Shown here: piece after piece, positions 9,401-19,510 of the stretch
How the letters are laid out: each line of letters begins with the position of its first letter
How positions within the stretch are numbered: the stretch's first letter is position 1
DNA from: Owenia fusiformis
Taxonomy: Eukaryota; Annelida; Polychaeta; Sabellida; Oweniidae
Assembly (NCBI GenBank): GCA_903813345.2
Contig: CAIIXF020000001.1
Span: 46,829,885-46,893,884 of the forward strand
Reading direction: 5' to 3'
Length of the DNA stretch: 64,000 nucleotides
The notes under the pieces: model-generated
Told to the model about the DNA's origin: nothing
The model's database searches: none
Seen by the model: the letters and a program-made list of their open reading frames with translations, nothing else
Translations under genes and position numbers: made by a program

Positions 9401-11565
9401 AAAATTAAAACAACTTCATTTTTTCTTTCTTTCTTTCTTTCTTTCTTTCTTTCACTTCAGTTTCATTTTTAGACCATCATGTATATTATACTGTCAAATA
9501 GATTCTGCCAATGCCTTTTTCCAATGGCATAAGGGGAGGCATCAAACGTTCAATGTCTGATGGGAAAGTAAATAAATCTAGTTTTGAATTTGACCCCCTC
9601 CCCCAAAAACTAAATGCCACGAAAGTTCATCCTCCGATCACAGGGCTTCAAAATCCAGAATATATTCTTTCTTTTTACCTCCTGCGATAAGCACTTAGGC
9701 TTTCCCCGATTAAGAACTCGCAATCTGATTGGCTGTCGCAACACCGCGACAGAAATCATGTATGTCATTGCGCATAATAAGATCACGTGATTCAGTTTAA
9801 TCGGGCGCTTCCAAATTGGTTATAGCAGGGGGAAGAAGGAGGTACGGATTCTGGATACCTGCTTAGGAAGATGTGAAAGTTGACAGCGAACTTTTCGCAT
9901 GTTTTCATGGATTTGGAAAATTCTTAAAACATGTGACAACAACAGAAAGCATAATATTACATGTTGCATGCAAGAAAGAATCAGGTGAAATCTATATTTT
10001 TAAAGACATTTCCAAGACATTCTGAGTCAAAATTGCAAAAGTATTGAAATATCGAAATTTGTCGGATAGCAAATTGAAATGGCTTTGACCCCCCCCTATC
10101 TAGATTTATTTAGTTTCCCATCAGACATTAAACTTTTGATGCCCCCCTAATCAAAAATGATTGAAATCACATGAGTGTCATACGATTTGCCTTTATAGTC
10201 ACTGAAACACAATACCTGGGATTATTTTGTCTCACAATAGACAATACATCTTCCCTTACATCTGGAAGTTCCCATAGGTGAAGTAGAAACCTGTCATTTG
10301 ACATTGTATCTTTAAAATGAGGTTCTCATATTGGAGGTTTGGAGGTTTTGCAGTGACATCAATGTCAAAAACATTGTCTGAGCGAGGCTTGTTAGTAATT
10401 GCCTTAATGGCGTTTCCAGTTTTTTGCATTGTTTTACTGATATGCGCTGCTTTCAGGGTCGGCTCTTTTGGAACACAGTATACATGAGAATTATTTTGCC
10501 ATGATAAAGGAAATCCCAAATCGCTACTTTATGATATCACTAGAATTTCAATTCTCTTGTTGTACACATAGTAGTCAAGTTTACGGGTTTTTCTGATTCT
10601 GTCAGTTCCAATTGTTAGAAATCTATATAGATGAACCATACATTCAATCTCACCTTAAATTCACAAGCAATAGATCCTATGTACAAATTATGGATGTAGA
10701 CAAATTGTGCGCCCGACATGTCATAATCCTATAAATACCCACTTTAACCGATGATCATCAACTTACATTCGATCCTCTATTGTTGATTGAACCAACATAC
10801 ATTGGATGGAGATTTCATTGCTATTTTTGCAATTGTATCATTTAATGTAAACGATACAATTATCGTCAAAATTAAGTTCATTTGGTATTTGTGATGAGAT
10901 ATTCTGATATCAAGGGAAATTACGTTTTGTCACTCATTGCATATAATTATTTTCAAAAACGGAACAATAATAGTTTGGTATAAAGTAATTAGAGAATAAA
11001 AAAGTATAATCAAAACAATTCATACTTTTATTGATGTAAGATTAAACGTAATCCAACAGCATTTCATTGAGATGTAATCGCAATAACAAAGTAAATATTT
11101 TTATTTCATGAAAATCCGATCTGTACAGACGGTACGAATAGTATTTCAAAGTTTTGCTAATGCAAAAGCTATAAAGTATAAATGACATTAAACCTATCGA
11201 GTTTTTAAATATACTCACACGCCCAGGATTCGTCATAACACTTGCAATTAGACTGTGGCGATACTGGACAAGTGCTGCTCACACCTTTAAAAAGCAAAGG
11301 TGATTTGTTTGAAAAGTATACCACGATGGTGTCTTTCGGGTTACAAATCCCGTAAATCAAGGTAGTGCCATTTATTTTCTTTTACTGTTTTAGTCATTAC
11401 TACTCCAAGTTTGTGTAAAATGAAAAGATCCAGAACTTGCGAGTTTTAATGCTAATATAATAAATTGCGATATGTATTGAAAATTCAAGAATATTTCAAC
11501 TTACCAGCTATCCATGCGTGTAATACTAGAACTGTCGCAATGGAAAACATTTCTGGTGGTGCCAT
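2956..11565 (-). CDS. Secreted PAN / C-type lectin / PAN / Ser-Thr-rich / PAN protein, complete seven-exon gene
   Basis: Coding exons, in order of transcription: 11505-11565, 11219-11284, 6925-7179, 6461-6659, 5719-5918, 4263-4487, 2956-3476. The lengths sum to 1527 nt, exactly 508 codons plus stop, and every junction is in frame, which strongly supports the model. Residues 1-20 are a hydrophobic signal peptide. PAN/apple-like Cys modules lie at about 57-122, 263-334 and 423-507. A C-type lectin domain spans about 144-256 (CYW at the start, MWIGL in the middle, YVCEL at the end). About 85 residues (337-422) are almost only Ser, Thr, Val and Ala, a likely O-glycosylated mucin-like stalk. The expected location is extracellular. 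The lectin loop reads NEPG and LLWYAAPC instead of canonical EPN and WND, so calcium-dependent sugar binding is doubtful. The gene converges with the protease on its left. Ligand and function are unknown. Confidence 0.85.
4263..4487 (-). CDS. PAN-lectin gene exon 6: second PAN/apple module
   Basis: A 225-nt phase 1-1 exon. I chose the acceptor TGCTTTAAG at 4488-4489 rather than the nearby AATGCAG, because only the former keeps the frame from exon 5 and restores the first module cysteine (SQC). Further cysteines lie in YDCLNKCFLDSNCQ, MTCHWA and KTCP. The donor is GTAAGT. Confidence 0.75.
4600..5290. repeat. Probable repeat element in PAN-lectin intron 5, rich in GAACG/CGTAC motifs
   Basis: This stretch is studded with GAACGA, AACGTA and CGTACT words and their complements, unlike the AT-rich surroundings. 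CACACCAAAC near 4872 and GTTTGGTGTGATAG near 5265 are inverted relative to each other. I read it as a decayed inverted-repeat element inserted in the intron. Family unknown. Confidence 0.35.
5719..5918 (-). CDS. PAN-lectin gene exon 5: C-terminal half of C-type lectin domain
   Basis: Acceptor CTCATTCAG, donor GTAAGT, phases 2 to 1. It encodes the conserved MWIGL core, WGVNEPG in the long loop region, YCVNIDQDLLWYAAPC and the terminal YVCEL. The EPN-type and WND-type calcium ligands are altered. Confidence 0.88.
6461..6659 (-). CDS. PAN-lectin gene exon 4: N-terminal half of C-type lectin domain
   Basis: Acceptor TGTGTTTGCAG, donor GTATGC, phases 1 to 2. It encodes ENTCYWVSS, the Cys pair with QCQNLGGQLAELNTEDKVIF, which is the first strand, first helix and GGxLA turn of a C-type lectin-like domain. 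Confidence 0.85.
6925..7179 (-). CDS. PAN-lectin gene exon 3: first PAN/apple module
   Basis: A 255-nt phase 1-1 exon, acceptor TTGACAATTACAG, donor GTGAGT. It holds QQCMGSLG, a central CITVCAASAAGCKSVNYN and a later CIGW and VCAI, the Cys pattern of a PAN/apple fold in which a helix with two cysteines is bonded to the sheet. An alternative weaker donor a few bases earlier (GTATTA) would also keep phase 1. Confidence 0.8.
8912..9270. mobile_element. Truncated non-autonomous Tc1/mariner-like element (family A)
   Basis: It begins after TA with CACTCCCCTCCATAAGTTTG and carries a long inverted arm that ends at 9270 with CAAACTTATGGA; the last 10 or so bases of the right terminus are missing. The interior matches the element at 26752-27626 (for example the shared word TCATCAATTTTCGACC). 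The terminal sequence, with an AAGTTTGGCAAC core, and a TA target resemble Tc1/mariner ends. No transposase is encoded. It lies in PAN-lectin intron 2. Confidence 0.65.
9421..9453. repeat. (TTTC)n microsatellite
   Basis: Uninterrupted TTTC tetranucleotide run of about eight units inside PAN-lectin intron 2. Confidence 0.9.
9530..10150. mobile_element. Non-autonomous inverted-repeat element, about 620 bp
   Basis: The left end AAGGGGAGGCATCAAACG and the following stretch with CAATGTCTGATGGGAAA and AAATAAATCTAG are repeated inverted at 10085-10149 (CTAGATTTATTT, TTTCCCATCAGACATT, TTGATGCCCCCC). The arms are about 65-70 bp. There is no coding capacity. Superfamily is undetermined; a clean target duplication is not obvious. 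Confidence 0.65.
11219..11284 (-). CDS. PAN-lectin gene exon 2: short Cys-containing linker
   Basis: A 66-nt exon with symmetric phase 1-1, acceptor TTTTTAAAG and donor GTGAGT. It encodes VSSTCPVSPQSNCKCYDESW plus Ala, three cysteines in a short segment before the first PAN module. No domain is recognised. Because it is symmetric it could be skipped without a frameshift. Confidence 0.65.
11505..11565 (-). CDS. PAN-lectin gene exon 1: start codon and signal peptide
   Basis: ATG at 11563-11565 opens a 20-residue hydrophobic leader (MAPPEMFSIATVLVLHAWIA), typical of a secretory signal, and the exon ends in a phase-1 GTAAGT donor. The phase matches the next exon. A second in-frame Met at residue 6 could also start translation. 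Confidence 0.75.
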
Positions 11566-12435
11566 TTTTGCAAATCATGTCAAAAGCTACTTTTTAAGTC
11601 ATTTGATCCTTTTATACGAATAGGTCTTTTCTCAATGAGTAACTTGGAAACACTAATTTAATTTATCGAATTTTCGTTTCCTCATTGACAGCGTAAGTCA
11701 TCACTAAGGACAACCATAACAGCACTCGATAAATGCGTCCATAGATAGGTACATAGAATAGTTGAATATCCGACTTCCGTTGCAACCCTACTGCTCAGCA
11801 CTATACAATTATATGTTTTCAAAAATATACTTTACTTCCGAATCAGATGTTGCCCCAGTGATTTATTAAGTCGTTGTAATTATCTCTCTTCGGGTCTCTA
11901 TTCAACACGTCAACAATTATTGTATGAGCCCAAGTCAATTAACAAAAAACAACGAACGTATCATGCAACTTGTTAAAATTTAAATATACGGAAAATGCCA
12001 CAATTTCTTCCTTCAATTCTTACATTCTACACACTAGATAATTACTTTCGTCATGTCAAAAGTGCTACGGTAACATAACAAATAATCGACATTAAAAAAT
12101 GTGTTAATTGTTCTGATATAGATTTTGATTCAACCATTGTTCATATTGAAAATAAGAACTCGAGATAATGAGCCATCAGAAGCCAATGCATTATTTTTCG
12201 TGTAATATACACAAATTAGGATTTCAGATGTAAATTGTCTGAGTTTGGTGTTTTGTGAGGTGGGGGGTTTCTCAAGGTAGACATCATAATCCCGTGATGT
12301 CAACACTGATCTACCGCTTTACTCAGAGTTCTAACTGTGGCAATTAAGAGGCAAAAGGGTAATTGCGTTGATGATGAATTTTGCCAGAGTTTTGCGGTTT
12401 ATTTAATAGTCATTCATTTATTGCATTTAGGTTAA

Positions 12436-12540
12436 CTGGCAATGATTAGTATGAAACAAGGCATTAACATGCAAAATACCACCACCTTTCATTTGTTACA
12501 GACGCCAAACGCTGAGCGCCGAACACCGTCCATACAAAAT
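12436..12540. repeat. Dispersed repeat, inverted copy at 24010-24115
   Basis: GGCATTAACATGCAAA, TTTGTTACAGACGC and the CCGAACACCGTCCA region match the reverse complement of 24010-24115 with moderate divergence over about 95 bp. A dispersed repeat of unknown family. Confidence 0.5.
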
Positions 12541-13079
12541 TGAAGACAATATGTCACCATCTGAAATGGTCATCTCCTTTTCATATATTTTTAATTTCAT
12601 ATTTCTAATTTTGTATTGAAAAGACTGAAGCTCATTAGTTAATGTATTCTTGCAATACAAGTCAAAGATCACATCAAAATATGATATGAAAAATACACGT
12701 GCCATATACAGATTCCTAAACGTTGAAAAACGAGGAAACCCGTTGTGTTAGGCTCGATGCATCTAATCTCAATTAATTTGTTTCGATGTTGCACCAATGA
12801 CTAAACTATAAATGGCTTAAAAGAGAATATAACACAATCGAATATTTTCAATATTTGATTGTATTCTCTGCTGGTTCCTTTGATGTTTTTTCATCTCTCA
12901 ATAATAGTAACCATTTGTATCAGTTATTAAAATACTTTAATAACTTCGAATTCATGCCTCTTGGAGTATGAAATAATCTGTTTGATGCCATCTTTTAGAT
13001 GAATTGTTTGTTCAAGTTACGAGTTAATAAACTATAGAGTACCGATCCAAGTAGCAATAGGGAATTCCCCAAGGTCTGT

Positions 13080-13350
13080 ATAGCATATAAAAATATTTAT
13101 CCTATGCCAAGTAGAGTTTTAGGGAGATAAGTTGGTAAGATATATCCCGTATCCTGATATTGAGGTTTCCATATCCAGAACCTCCATATTTCCCGCTCCA
13201 GGGCATATCTTCCCGAAATAAGTTTGAAAAACTTCGAAAAAATGTGAAAAAATGTTGAAAAAATTAGAAAACTCTACTGGGTATAGCAGGATAAAACAGT
13301 TATGTACGGTCGGGTTTGGATATGGGGTTTATCCCAAACCTCCCAGTGCA
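13080..13350. repeat. Second copy of the 1905-2390-type hairpin repeat
   Basis: It carries AGAGTTTTAGGGAG near the left and CTAGAAAACTCTACTGGG-like sequence near the right, plus GATATGGGGTTTATCCCAAA and CCTCCCAGTGCA, resembling the element at 1905-2390. Divergent and non-coding. Confidence 0.4.
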
Positions 13351-15606
13351 CCACCCTTATATATTTTATATATTATCTAATTCATGAATTTATTGGTAAA
13401 ATATTTGAAGTGGGCAGTTGTTGTAGTATTGACCATTTCGGCTTTGACATGTACACGGTATCCACTTATTAGTAGCCGGGACGGAACAAGCCATACACCT
13501 CTTTTTTCCTTAATACTCTTTCAATTCTCAATATTTTTTCATGAAATCTTCACGGGATAAACTTTAAAGTTGCTATAGCTACCGGCTGCCATATTTTCCA
13601 TCATTATATGGGACACAATCAAGTACATGAAAACTTGTAATTAAAGTACGCTATAACCAAATAAAACCAATATGACAACAAAATGTGCCACAGGTACTCT
13701 CCAAATATTGACTTCCCTGACAAGCTCAGCTCACGAGGATAGTGCTACCCGAAGGAAAGGGCCCGGGGTAAGGGGGACACTAACCTACTAAAGAAATAAC
13801 CTGATAAAATTCATTATTTCAAAGACGTATTTCCGAAAAACACGAGAAGAGCTTGTCAAATGCAACCCCCTGAAATAAATCCTGTCGAATTTATTGCGAG
13901 CAGTACGAACAGTACGAATAGTGGACCAAAAACAATGTCCCAATTCAGCAATACGAACATGAACCGTGTTCCAATTTCCCAAAAATATATGTACGTGGGT
14001 GTGTTGAACAACATTGCATACTTTTAAAAGTAAGTGGATCAATATTTACAAATACTCAGGGGGTAGAAACGCGTCCAGTATTTTCGTCTGGTACAAACCG
14101 AGATACTGGACGCAGACCTCCATTTTTGATCCAGAGAGAGGTAGGTGTGATTTTACTCGGTAGCCTGTTTTACAGTGTTTCCTTATGTAGTAAGTTACTA
14201 GTAACAGGCTCATCAGATTCCCAGTACATTGAGGAACACAAAATTCTTAAAAAATGACAGTCATTCATCTGGAGTTTTTGTAATGTGGGGTTAAGCACGG
14301 AAATACTTTGATTTTTTCCCAGAAAAATACACGAATCGAGTCAGATTTATTTTTATTTACCATTTCATCTAGTGTATGGAATAAGAATTACAGCTTCCAT
14401 TCGGCAAATTTTAGCTTTGAAATAATCGGAAATTTTCTTTTATCGATCATTTTTAAGCTAAAATATGCAGAATACCGCGCCGAGCCCATTTTTCGAGGAT
14501 AAGTATTCTTGCCATATCACATTCTCACCGAACGAAAAAGGTTTGTCCCGGGAATTTTATTTTTCCTTTACCATCGCGTTTGCGTTTCTGTTGTATTGCA
14601 CACACGTTCTGATACATTCTTATTTGAATGATTTAGGGTACATTTTTTCTAGTTTGGCAGTGGCACACGAGACGTGTATATATTTCAAATAATTATCTTA
14701 CTCTGAAGTGGGATTTAAAAAAATACTGGTCAGTTCTTTAAAAAGCCAGGTATGATCAAATTACCAGCAGCTAAGAACCAATCAGATTTCAGTATCTAGA
14801 CAAGGTGCATAATAAATTTTGAAAACAATTCAATTAATTGAACGCGCTTCATTATGAAAATAGTTGGCACGCTTACTCCCCCCAAAAAATCAATTTATCT
14901 ATTCTGGACAAAAAATCATGAAAGTACTTGGACGGATACATCATCTCGATGCTATATTGTATTTGTAAGTGGGTCTACGTGTATTTAGCTGTTAAAGAAC
15001 AAAACTGTGGTAAAAGCCTTACACTTTCAGGTCAGCACTTAACAGCATACAAAGGATGATCGGAATCCCGAATATATTGATTTCAAATTTGACTTCCATG
15101 TGTTCAATCAGGTAACGATCGCAATCTGTAGGATCATTGGCTGACATACATTTGGATATGTTCTTACGTTTATAATCATAATTTAGGCCTAGTCAATACT
15201 GGGTCTAGTTTGCCGAAATACATACTCTTAGATTTTCGGCATAAAAGGTAAAAATTGTATCCGCATTGCCAAGCGTGGATCACGTTCCTTCTTGGTGAAA
15301 ATTCAAGATATTTCTACAAAAAGTATTTAAATAATTAGCTCATCAAGAAGTATTTGGTTGCACGGGGGTAAAGCAGACCCGATGATGCAATGAGCTCGCT
15401 CGGCGGTATCATGACTGTGTAACGGGTCTTAATGTATAAGTGTGCTCGGCGGTAGGTTCAAACAACGCGGATCCTCAAAGCATGTGCTCATGGTATATTC
15501 GTGTTTTAACACTCGTGTGGTTGTGTAAGGTTTGCATAAGCTTCACAATAATTTAATCATGTAGTTTCGCTCTGGCTTTATGCATTTATAACATATCGGG
15601 ATCATT

Positions 15607-15767
15607 CAAGGAGGATTGGCTCCCAGAGTGCAACCGATATTGATGTGAATCTTCTGAACTGTTTATTTTGAATTTATAGTGGGGAAAAATTTCAGAAAAT
15701 AACGACATTTCGACGTTTTCATTGTTGGAAAATATCGATGTTCCATCCTGGGAGCCAATCCTCCTTG
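15607..15767. mobile_element. 161-bp MITE (family B) with 9-bp target site duplication
   Basis: The ends are a perfect inverted repeat CAAGGAGGATTGGCTCCCAG, and the element is flanked on both sides by GGGATCATT (15598-15606 and 15768-15776). The inverted similarity continues inward imperfectly (GATATTTTCCAACAATGAAA-type). A 9-bp duplication is typical of Mutator-like elements, so this is a likely MULE-derived MITE. Related copies: 23599-23878 and 26532-27678. Confidence 0.85.
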
Positions 15768-16306
15768 GGGATCATTATAAGTTATGTACTTCCTGAGACA
15801 GATTGACTTTAAAAAGTACGCCATAGGGTCCATGGTCCATCTATCTAACGTTTTCAAATTAATTGTTTATTCTCTGTAATGCTATAACTTACTAAATGTT
15901 TTATCAAAGTATAGTTCAATTGCAGCAATGAATGCATTCAACAATTAATCCTGTCTTGTCTAACACCATCTTTGAATGCACAGTACAGTCATCCAATGCT
16001 TTATCTCTCAACAGGATGGTACAGGACTTGATACACTCACTGGTGTAACTTGTGTGATACCATAAATGTTTCCCCAGTCTTCATCAATGTATTCTGCTTC
16101 CACTTTATTACAGTCTTGTTTGAAATGACACCATTCATCATTTCATGAATTCATTGAAGAAGTAAGATGGTTCCATAAGATAAAATAATGATAGTGATCG
16201 ATGGAAACGGGAACATTGAGGGAAATTGATCTCGATATATATTTCTTATTCGAACATGACTGTATTCACGCCTTCTATAAACTGTAAACAAAGTCAACAT
16301 TTCACC

Positions 16307-16522
16307 CGGGGTATATTCGCGAAGAATACCCCTGGTAATACGTGTAATATGTGACGTCATGTTTTCATATTCGAATCGTAATATAGACCTCAGAGCAGGG
16401 GTAATATCGTCGAATACAGCCCTTAGGGCCAGGCACAATTAAAAGCTTTCGAGCATAAAACGTTTGTCCCTAGCCCTGCGGAGTGTATTCAAACGATATT
16501 ACCCCTGCTCTTCGGTCTATAT
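16307..16522. repeat. Palindromic element with long hairpin arms
   Basis: The arm at 16381-16430 (ATATAGACC, GAGCAGGGGTAATATCGT) is inverted at 16466-16522 (ACGATATTACCCCTGCTC, GGTCTATAT). A smaller hairpin, GGGGTATTCTTCGCGAATATACCCC-like, lies at 16307-16335. Non-coding; ends about 170 bp downstream of the CCP gene stop. Confidence 0.6.
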
Positions 16523-16692
16523 TTCTTAAATCTTGGCAATAAGTTTGAGGAATATAATATATACATAATTGCACGTGGCATGTATTCCAACAATATCGGT
16601 CGTCTTATGGCTTCGGTTGCAGCATTCCATCAGTAGCCAACATACGTAGTCAAATATGGGCACCGTATTTCAATAATCACCTAAAGTCTCAC

Positions 16693-16994
16693 TCAGCATT
16701 TAGCATATGCTGGATTTTCTACTCCATTTGAATATTGAGTTGGTGTCTCACTAAAGTGCATGCCCATTTGAGGTGATCCTCTATGTGGCACAGATGGAGG
16801 GACGGGTTGGCCATTGGAGAGGGTCATCACTCGTGGAGAAGTCGACATCTCCATTGGTTTAGACTTAGGGTACGGTTTCATCGTTCGTAGTTTGTAGAAC
16901 TTGTATGAGATAACGAGGCATACAACGACCAGGACCCCGACTACTGATGGAATTAATATCTCATTAGGTATCAGCGGCTGTTTGTTGAACTTCC
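16693..16994 (-). CDS. CCP membrane gene, last exon: transmembrane helix and cytoplasmic tail
   Basis: Acceptor CTGTTCCAG with phase 1; 99 codons plus stop TGA at 16693-16695. The hydrophobic run of about 19 residues is followed by KFYKLR, a basic anchor. The tail ends ENPAYAKC. Confidence 0.75.
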
Positions 16995-18131
16995 CTGGAA
17001 CAGAACGGCGGATTAGTCTCGATAATGGGAATAAGAATGGGATGGGGAGGGGGGGGAGGAGGCTCAGACACTTGATACAAGACTCACATGATATTTGATT
17101 GAGATTTTCAATGTTGATTTTGAGTTTTTTACAGTCTCATATTGTTTTTTGGAGAACTAGCAGTTTTCCAGAAGACTAAGAGCCTGCTTGGTATGATCAT
17201 GGGCTATTTGAAAGCCCATGGTATCAAAGAGTTTTAATAAAATGTATAAATAATTTAATAAAAAGTATGGGACACATACGAGATAATTTACTTACTGCTC
17301 TTTTTATTCTTTTGCCCGATTTCACCTTCATTCTTCTTGCCAGCCGTTTCTACACTGGGACGATCATCGGTATCCTTTGCATGACAGCGTGGTACATTTG
17401 GTACCCAGCCATTCTTAGTACATTTCATCGTTGATATTTTGTCTATTGTGGCATTTTCATCGACACATGAGAAATGTATGGCAGTCCCACAGGGACTTTT
17501 GTTATTTAGTGGCCATAATTTGTTCTGTTTTAATTCCTTCTTGTAGTGTTCAATGTCTTGAATTTTGTCATCAAAATCGATCTTATCAATTTGGACTTCT
17601 TCATGCAAGCTGATTTGTCCGCACATTATCACTATAAATAAAAGTGCATGTATATCTTTAATGAAATTCTTGAAATCCTCTATTGAGAAAACGATTCTAA
17701 ATGATTTAAAAATCAGTTTATCACATTCAATATCTGTAACTGAATTTAGCATTCTGATACTCATCACATTTTTCTCTCTTCAACCAGAAATATGTGTATT
17801 AGTGTGAAGCTAATAGCAGCCATGATATCTCATGATGCATTCAGGGCATTCTGCAGGAAACGTTACGTATTTAGATTAATTTGAATTGAACGACATTGCA
17901 GAATTATGAGCAACGGTGTGTTTTATAAGTTATAAAAACAAAGTGGCACGTACAGCTGCACTTTGTGGGTTTATTGGATTCATTCCACACTCCGTCCGTA
18001 CATCTACGGTTTTTCACTCCACTTCGTTTGTAGCACGTTTCGCAAATGATGCCGAGGGTGGGTCTACCATTGTTCGTTTTGATGATCTGCCTAGAATGCG
18101 GTCCACTTTGATATGGGTCACAATCGAAAGG
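16693..18131 (-). CDS. Single-pass membrane protein with two CCP/sushi modules and NPAY tail (5' end missing)
   Basis: Supported exons in order of transcription: 17954-18131, 17296-17631, 16693-16994, in frame throughout. The first carries a CCP module: FDCDPY, GIICETCYKRSG, NRRCTDGVWN, PTKC. The second carries another: MCGQI, AIHFSCVDENA, STMKCTKNGWVPNVPRC, then a charged Lys/Glu-rich juxtamembrane stalk. The third encodes a transmembrane segment (about PSVVGVLVVVCLVIS), a basic stop-transfer, and a Pro/Ser/Met-rich tail of about 65 residues with GVENPAYAKC just before the stop. NPxY motifs bind PTB domains or act in clathrin-mediated uptake in other receptors. CCP modules suggest a complement-regulator or adhesion-type surface protein, but that is inference. 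A signal peptide exon was not found; 18432-18484 may be an upstream exon. Confidence 0.75.
17296..17631 (-). CDS. CCP membrane gene, exon with second sushi module and charged stalk
   Basis: Acceptor TTTATTTATAG, donor GTAAGT, symmetric phase 1-1, 336 nt. The CCP cysteines are spaced over about 80 residues, longer than the usual 60, owing to a charged insert (IDKIDFDDKIQDIEHYKKEL). The GWVPNVPRC end is classic. Confidence 0.78.
17954..18131 (-). CDS. CCP membrane gene, exon with first sushi module
   Basis: Acceptor GATTGTTTTAG, donor GTACGT with phase 1. The Cys/Trp pattern of a CCP module is clear. The incoming phase appears to be 0, which is unusual for an extracellular module exon, so the acceptor could be different. 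Confidence 0.72.
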
Positions 18132-18431
18132 CTAAAACAATCATTTTACAAACTTAAAGTTCGATCGGTACATTTCTTTTAACTGTTACAATCATCGGAG
18201 TAGCATGAGGTAGGCCCCGCAGAAACTTCAGGGATAAATTTTGGACGATGTCATTAGTTCTTTATGGTGACATTTGCCAAGGACTTAGTAGGTGTGCCAT
18301 TGACACGTAGGCCTTGATCACATGTGATTTATTTATTTTTGATTTAATTTAATATAATTGTTGACGAAAAAGAGTAAGTGGTTAAGAATTGAGCTCTAAA
18401 AGACCAGGGTGTAAATCTAATTACAACTCAC

Positions 18432-18484
18432 CCATATTGTTGTCGTTCTCAATGTCTGGATATTCTTCTTTTTGCCCGAGTCCA
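18432..18484 (-). CDS. Possible upstream exon of the CCP membrane gene
   Basis: A 53-nt open stretch between GGTTTTCATAG and a good GTGAGT donor. Read in the frame that joins the next exon (phase 0) it gives DSGKKKNIQTLRTTTIW. The other open frame looks more protein-like but would run into a stop after joining. Splice signals are good; coding support is weak. Confidence 0.35.
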
Positions 18485-19033
18485 CTATGAAAACCAGGTA
18501 TATAATGTTAAGGAGCACAACAGCAGCGTATGTATTCATTCTTTATATATATTTATCACAATCACCCATGTATTTGCTTTATCATGAATGCAATGAAACC
18601 CTTTTCATAAATATGATAAATATCCGTTTATTTTTGATACAGGATCTATTGTGTACTTTTATTTTGCTAAATGGCAATCTAATACGTCTAAATAATCTTA
18701 ATAAATAATACGTAAATGCACTGTATTGTCATAAGTGTGTTGTGCTGAATCTATTTCTCTATATGGTAATTGTTATTAGACACGCTTTGTTTTATCAGCT
18801 GTGTGTGCATGCCATCGCTATTATTTAGAAACCTAATAAAATACAGTAGTAGTTGGAATATCAAACGTATATTCCTCTTTTTCCTCCTAATTAATATTAA
18901 TTACAGTTTTTTTTTTATAAATGATGGTCAAATTCTGCAGATATCACTTCTAAAGCTACATGTAGTCTAGCTACAAGCCTCTGTGACCCCTCTCTCTCCT
19001 AGACTACACGCCTTCTCACACAGTATTGCAGGG

Positions 19034-19063
19034 TGTGTGTGTGTGTGTGGAGGGGGGGGGGGG
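19034..19063. repeat. GT microsatellite followed by poly-G run
   Basis: (GT)n of about eight units directly followed by a G tract interrupted by one A. Confidence 0.8.
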
Positions 19064-19457
19064 GTAAGGTAGACTATTCCATGGGCTTTTTTGGTCTAGA
19101 AATGATATAATATATGTTCTTGTCTAGGACGAAGACTTATTTTCTTCATCCTAGGTTCTTGTACTGACTTTATTCAGATTACAAATTGAAATTGAAGAAA
19201 ACATGAGAAAATATAGAAATATAGAGTAGAATTCATGTTCTTTGTGCTGGCCACTACATGTATATTGCATCTACCACCACACGACGTAGGTTAACTCACA
19301 AATGGTACGAAATGAATCATATTGTTCTGGGAACGTAATTATTATTCCATAATGCTGTAATGAGTTTAAATATCGCTTTAAGCGGAATGAAATTATTTTT
19401 TATTTACTATTTCAATGTCATATTCCTCACTCTGTGGGTGGTCAAGGCTAATACCAG

Positions 19458-19510
19458 GCCCGTAGCCAGGATTTGCCAAGGGGGGGGGGGGGGGGGGGGG
19501 TTCAGTTTTC
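19458..19510 (+). repeat. Poly-G-associated dispersed element (GCCCGTAGCCAGGATTTGCC + G20)
   Basis: GGCCCGTAGCCAGGATTTGC is followed by an uninterrupted run of about 20 G. The same GCCCGTAGCCAGG core occurs inverted at 21395-21412 and 44436-44450, and a shorter form (GTAGCCAGGATTTGCAAAGG plus G-run) at 7278-7310. A dispersed repeat end with a homopolymer tract. Confidence 0.7.

Larger units (their letters stand above)
11566..16692. other. Intergenic region upstream of the PAN-lectin gene
   Basis: About 5.1 kb with no supported exon. It should contain the promoter of the PAN-lectin gene near 11.6 kb, but no core element is recognisable. It holds a repeat related to the 1905-2390 hairpin (13080-13350), a dispersed repeat (12436-12540), a small MITE (15607-15767) and a hairpin (16381-16522). 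Confidence 0.55.

Noticed and set aside
10256-10519. 87-codon minus-strand frame in PAN-lectin intron 2
   Set aside because: Fairly protein-like composition but no recognisable domain, and phases of exons 2 and 3 already join without it. It could be a transposon relic; not supported.
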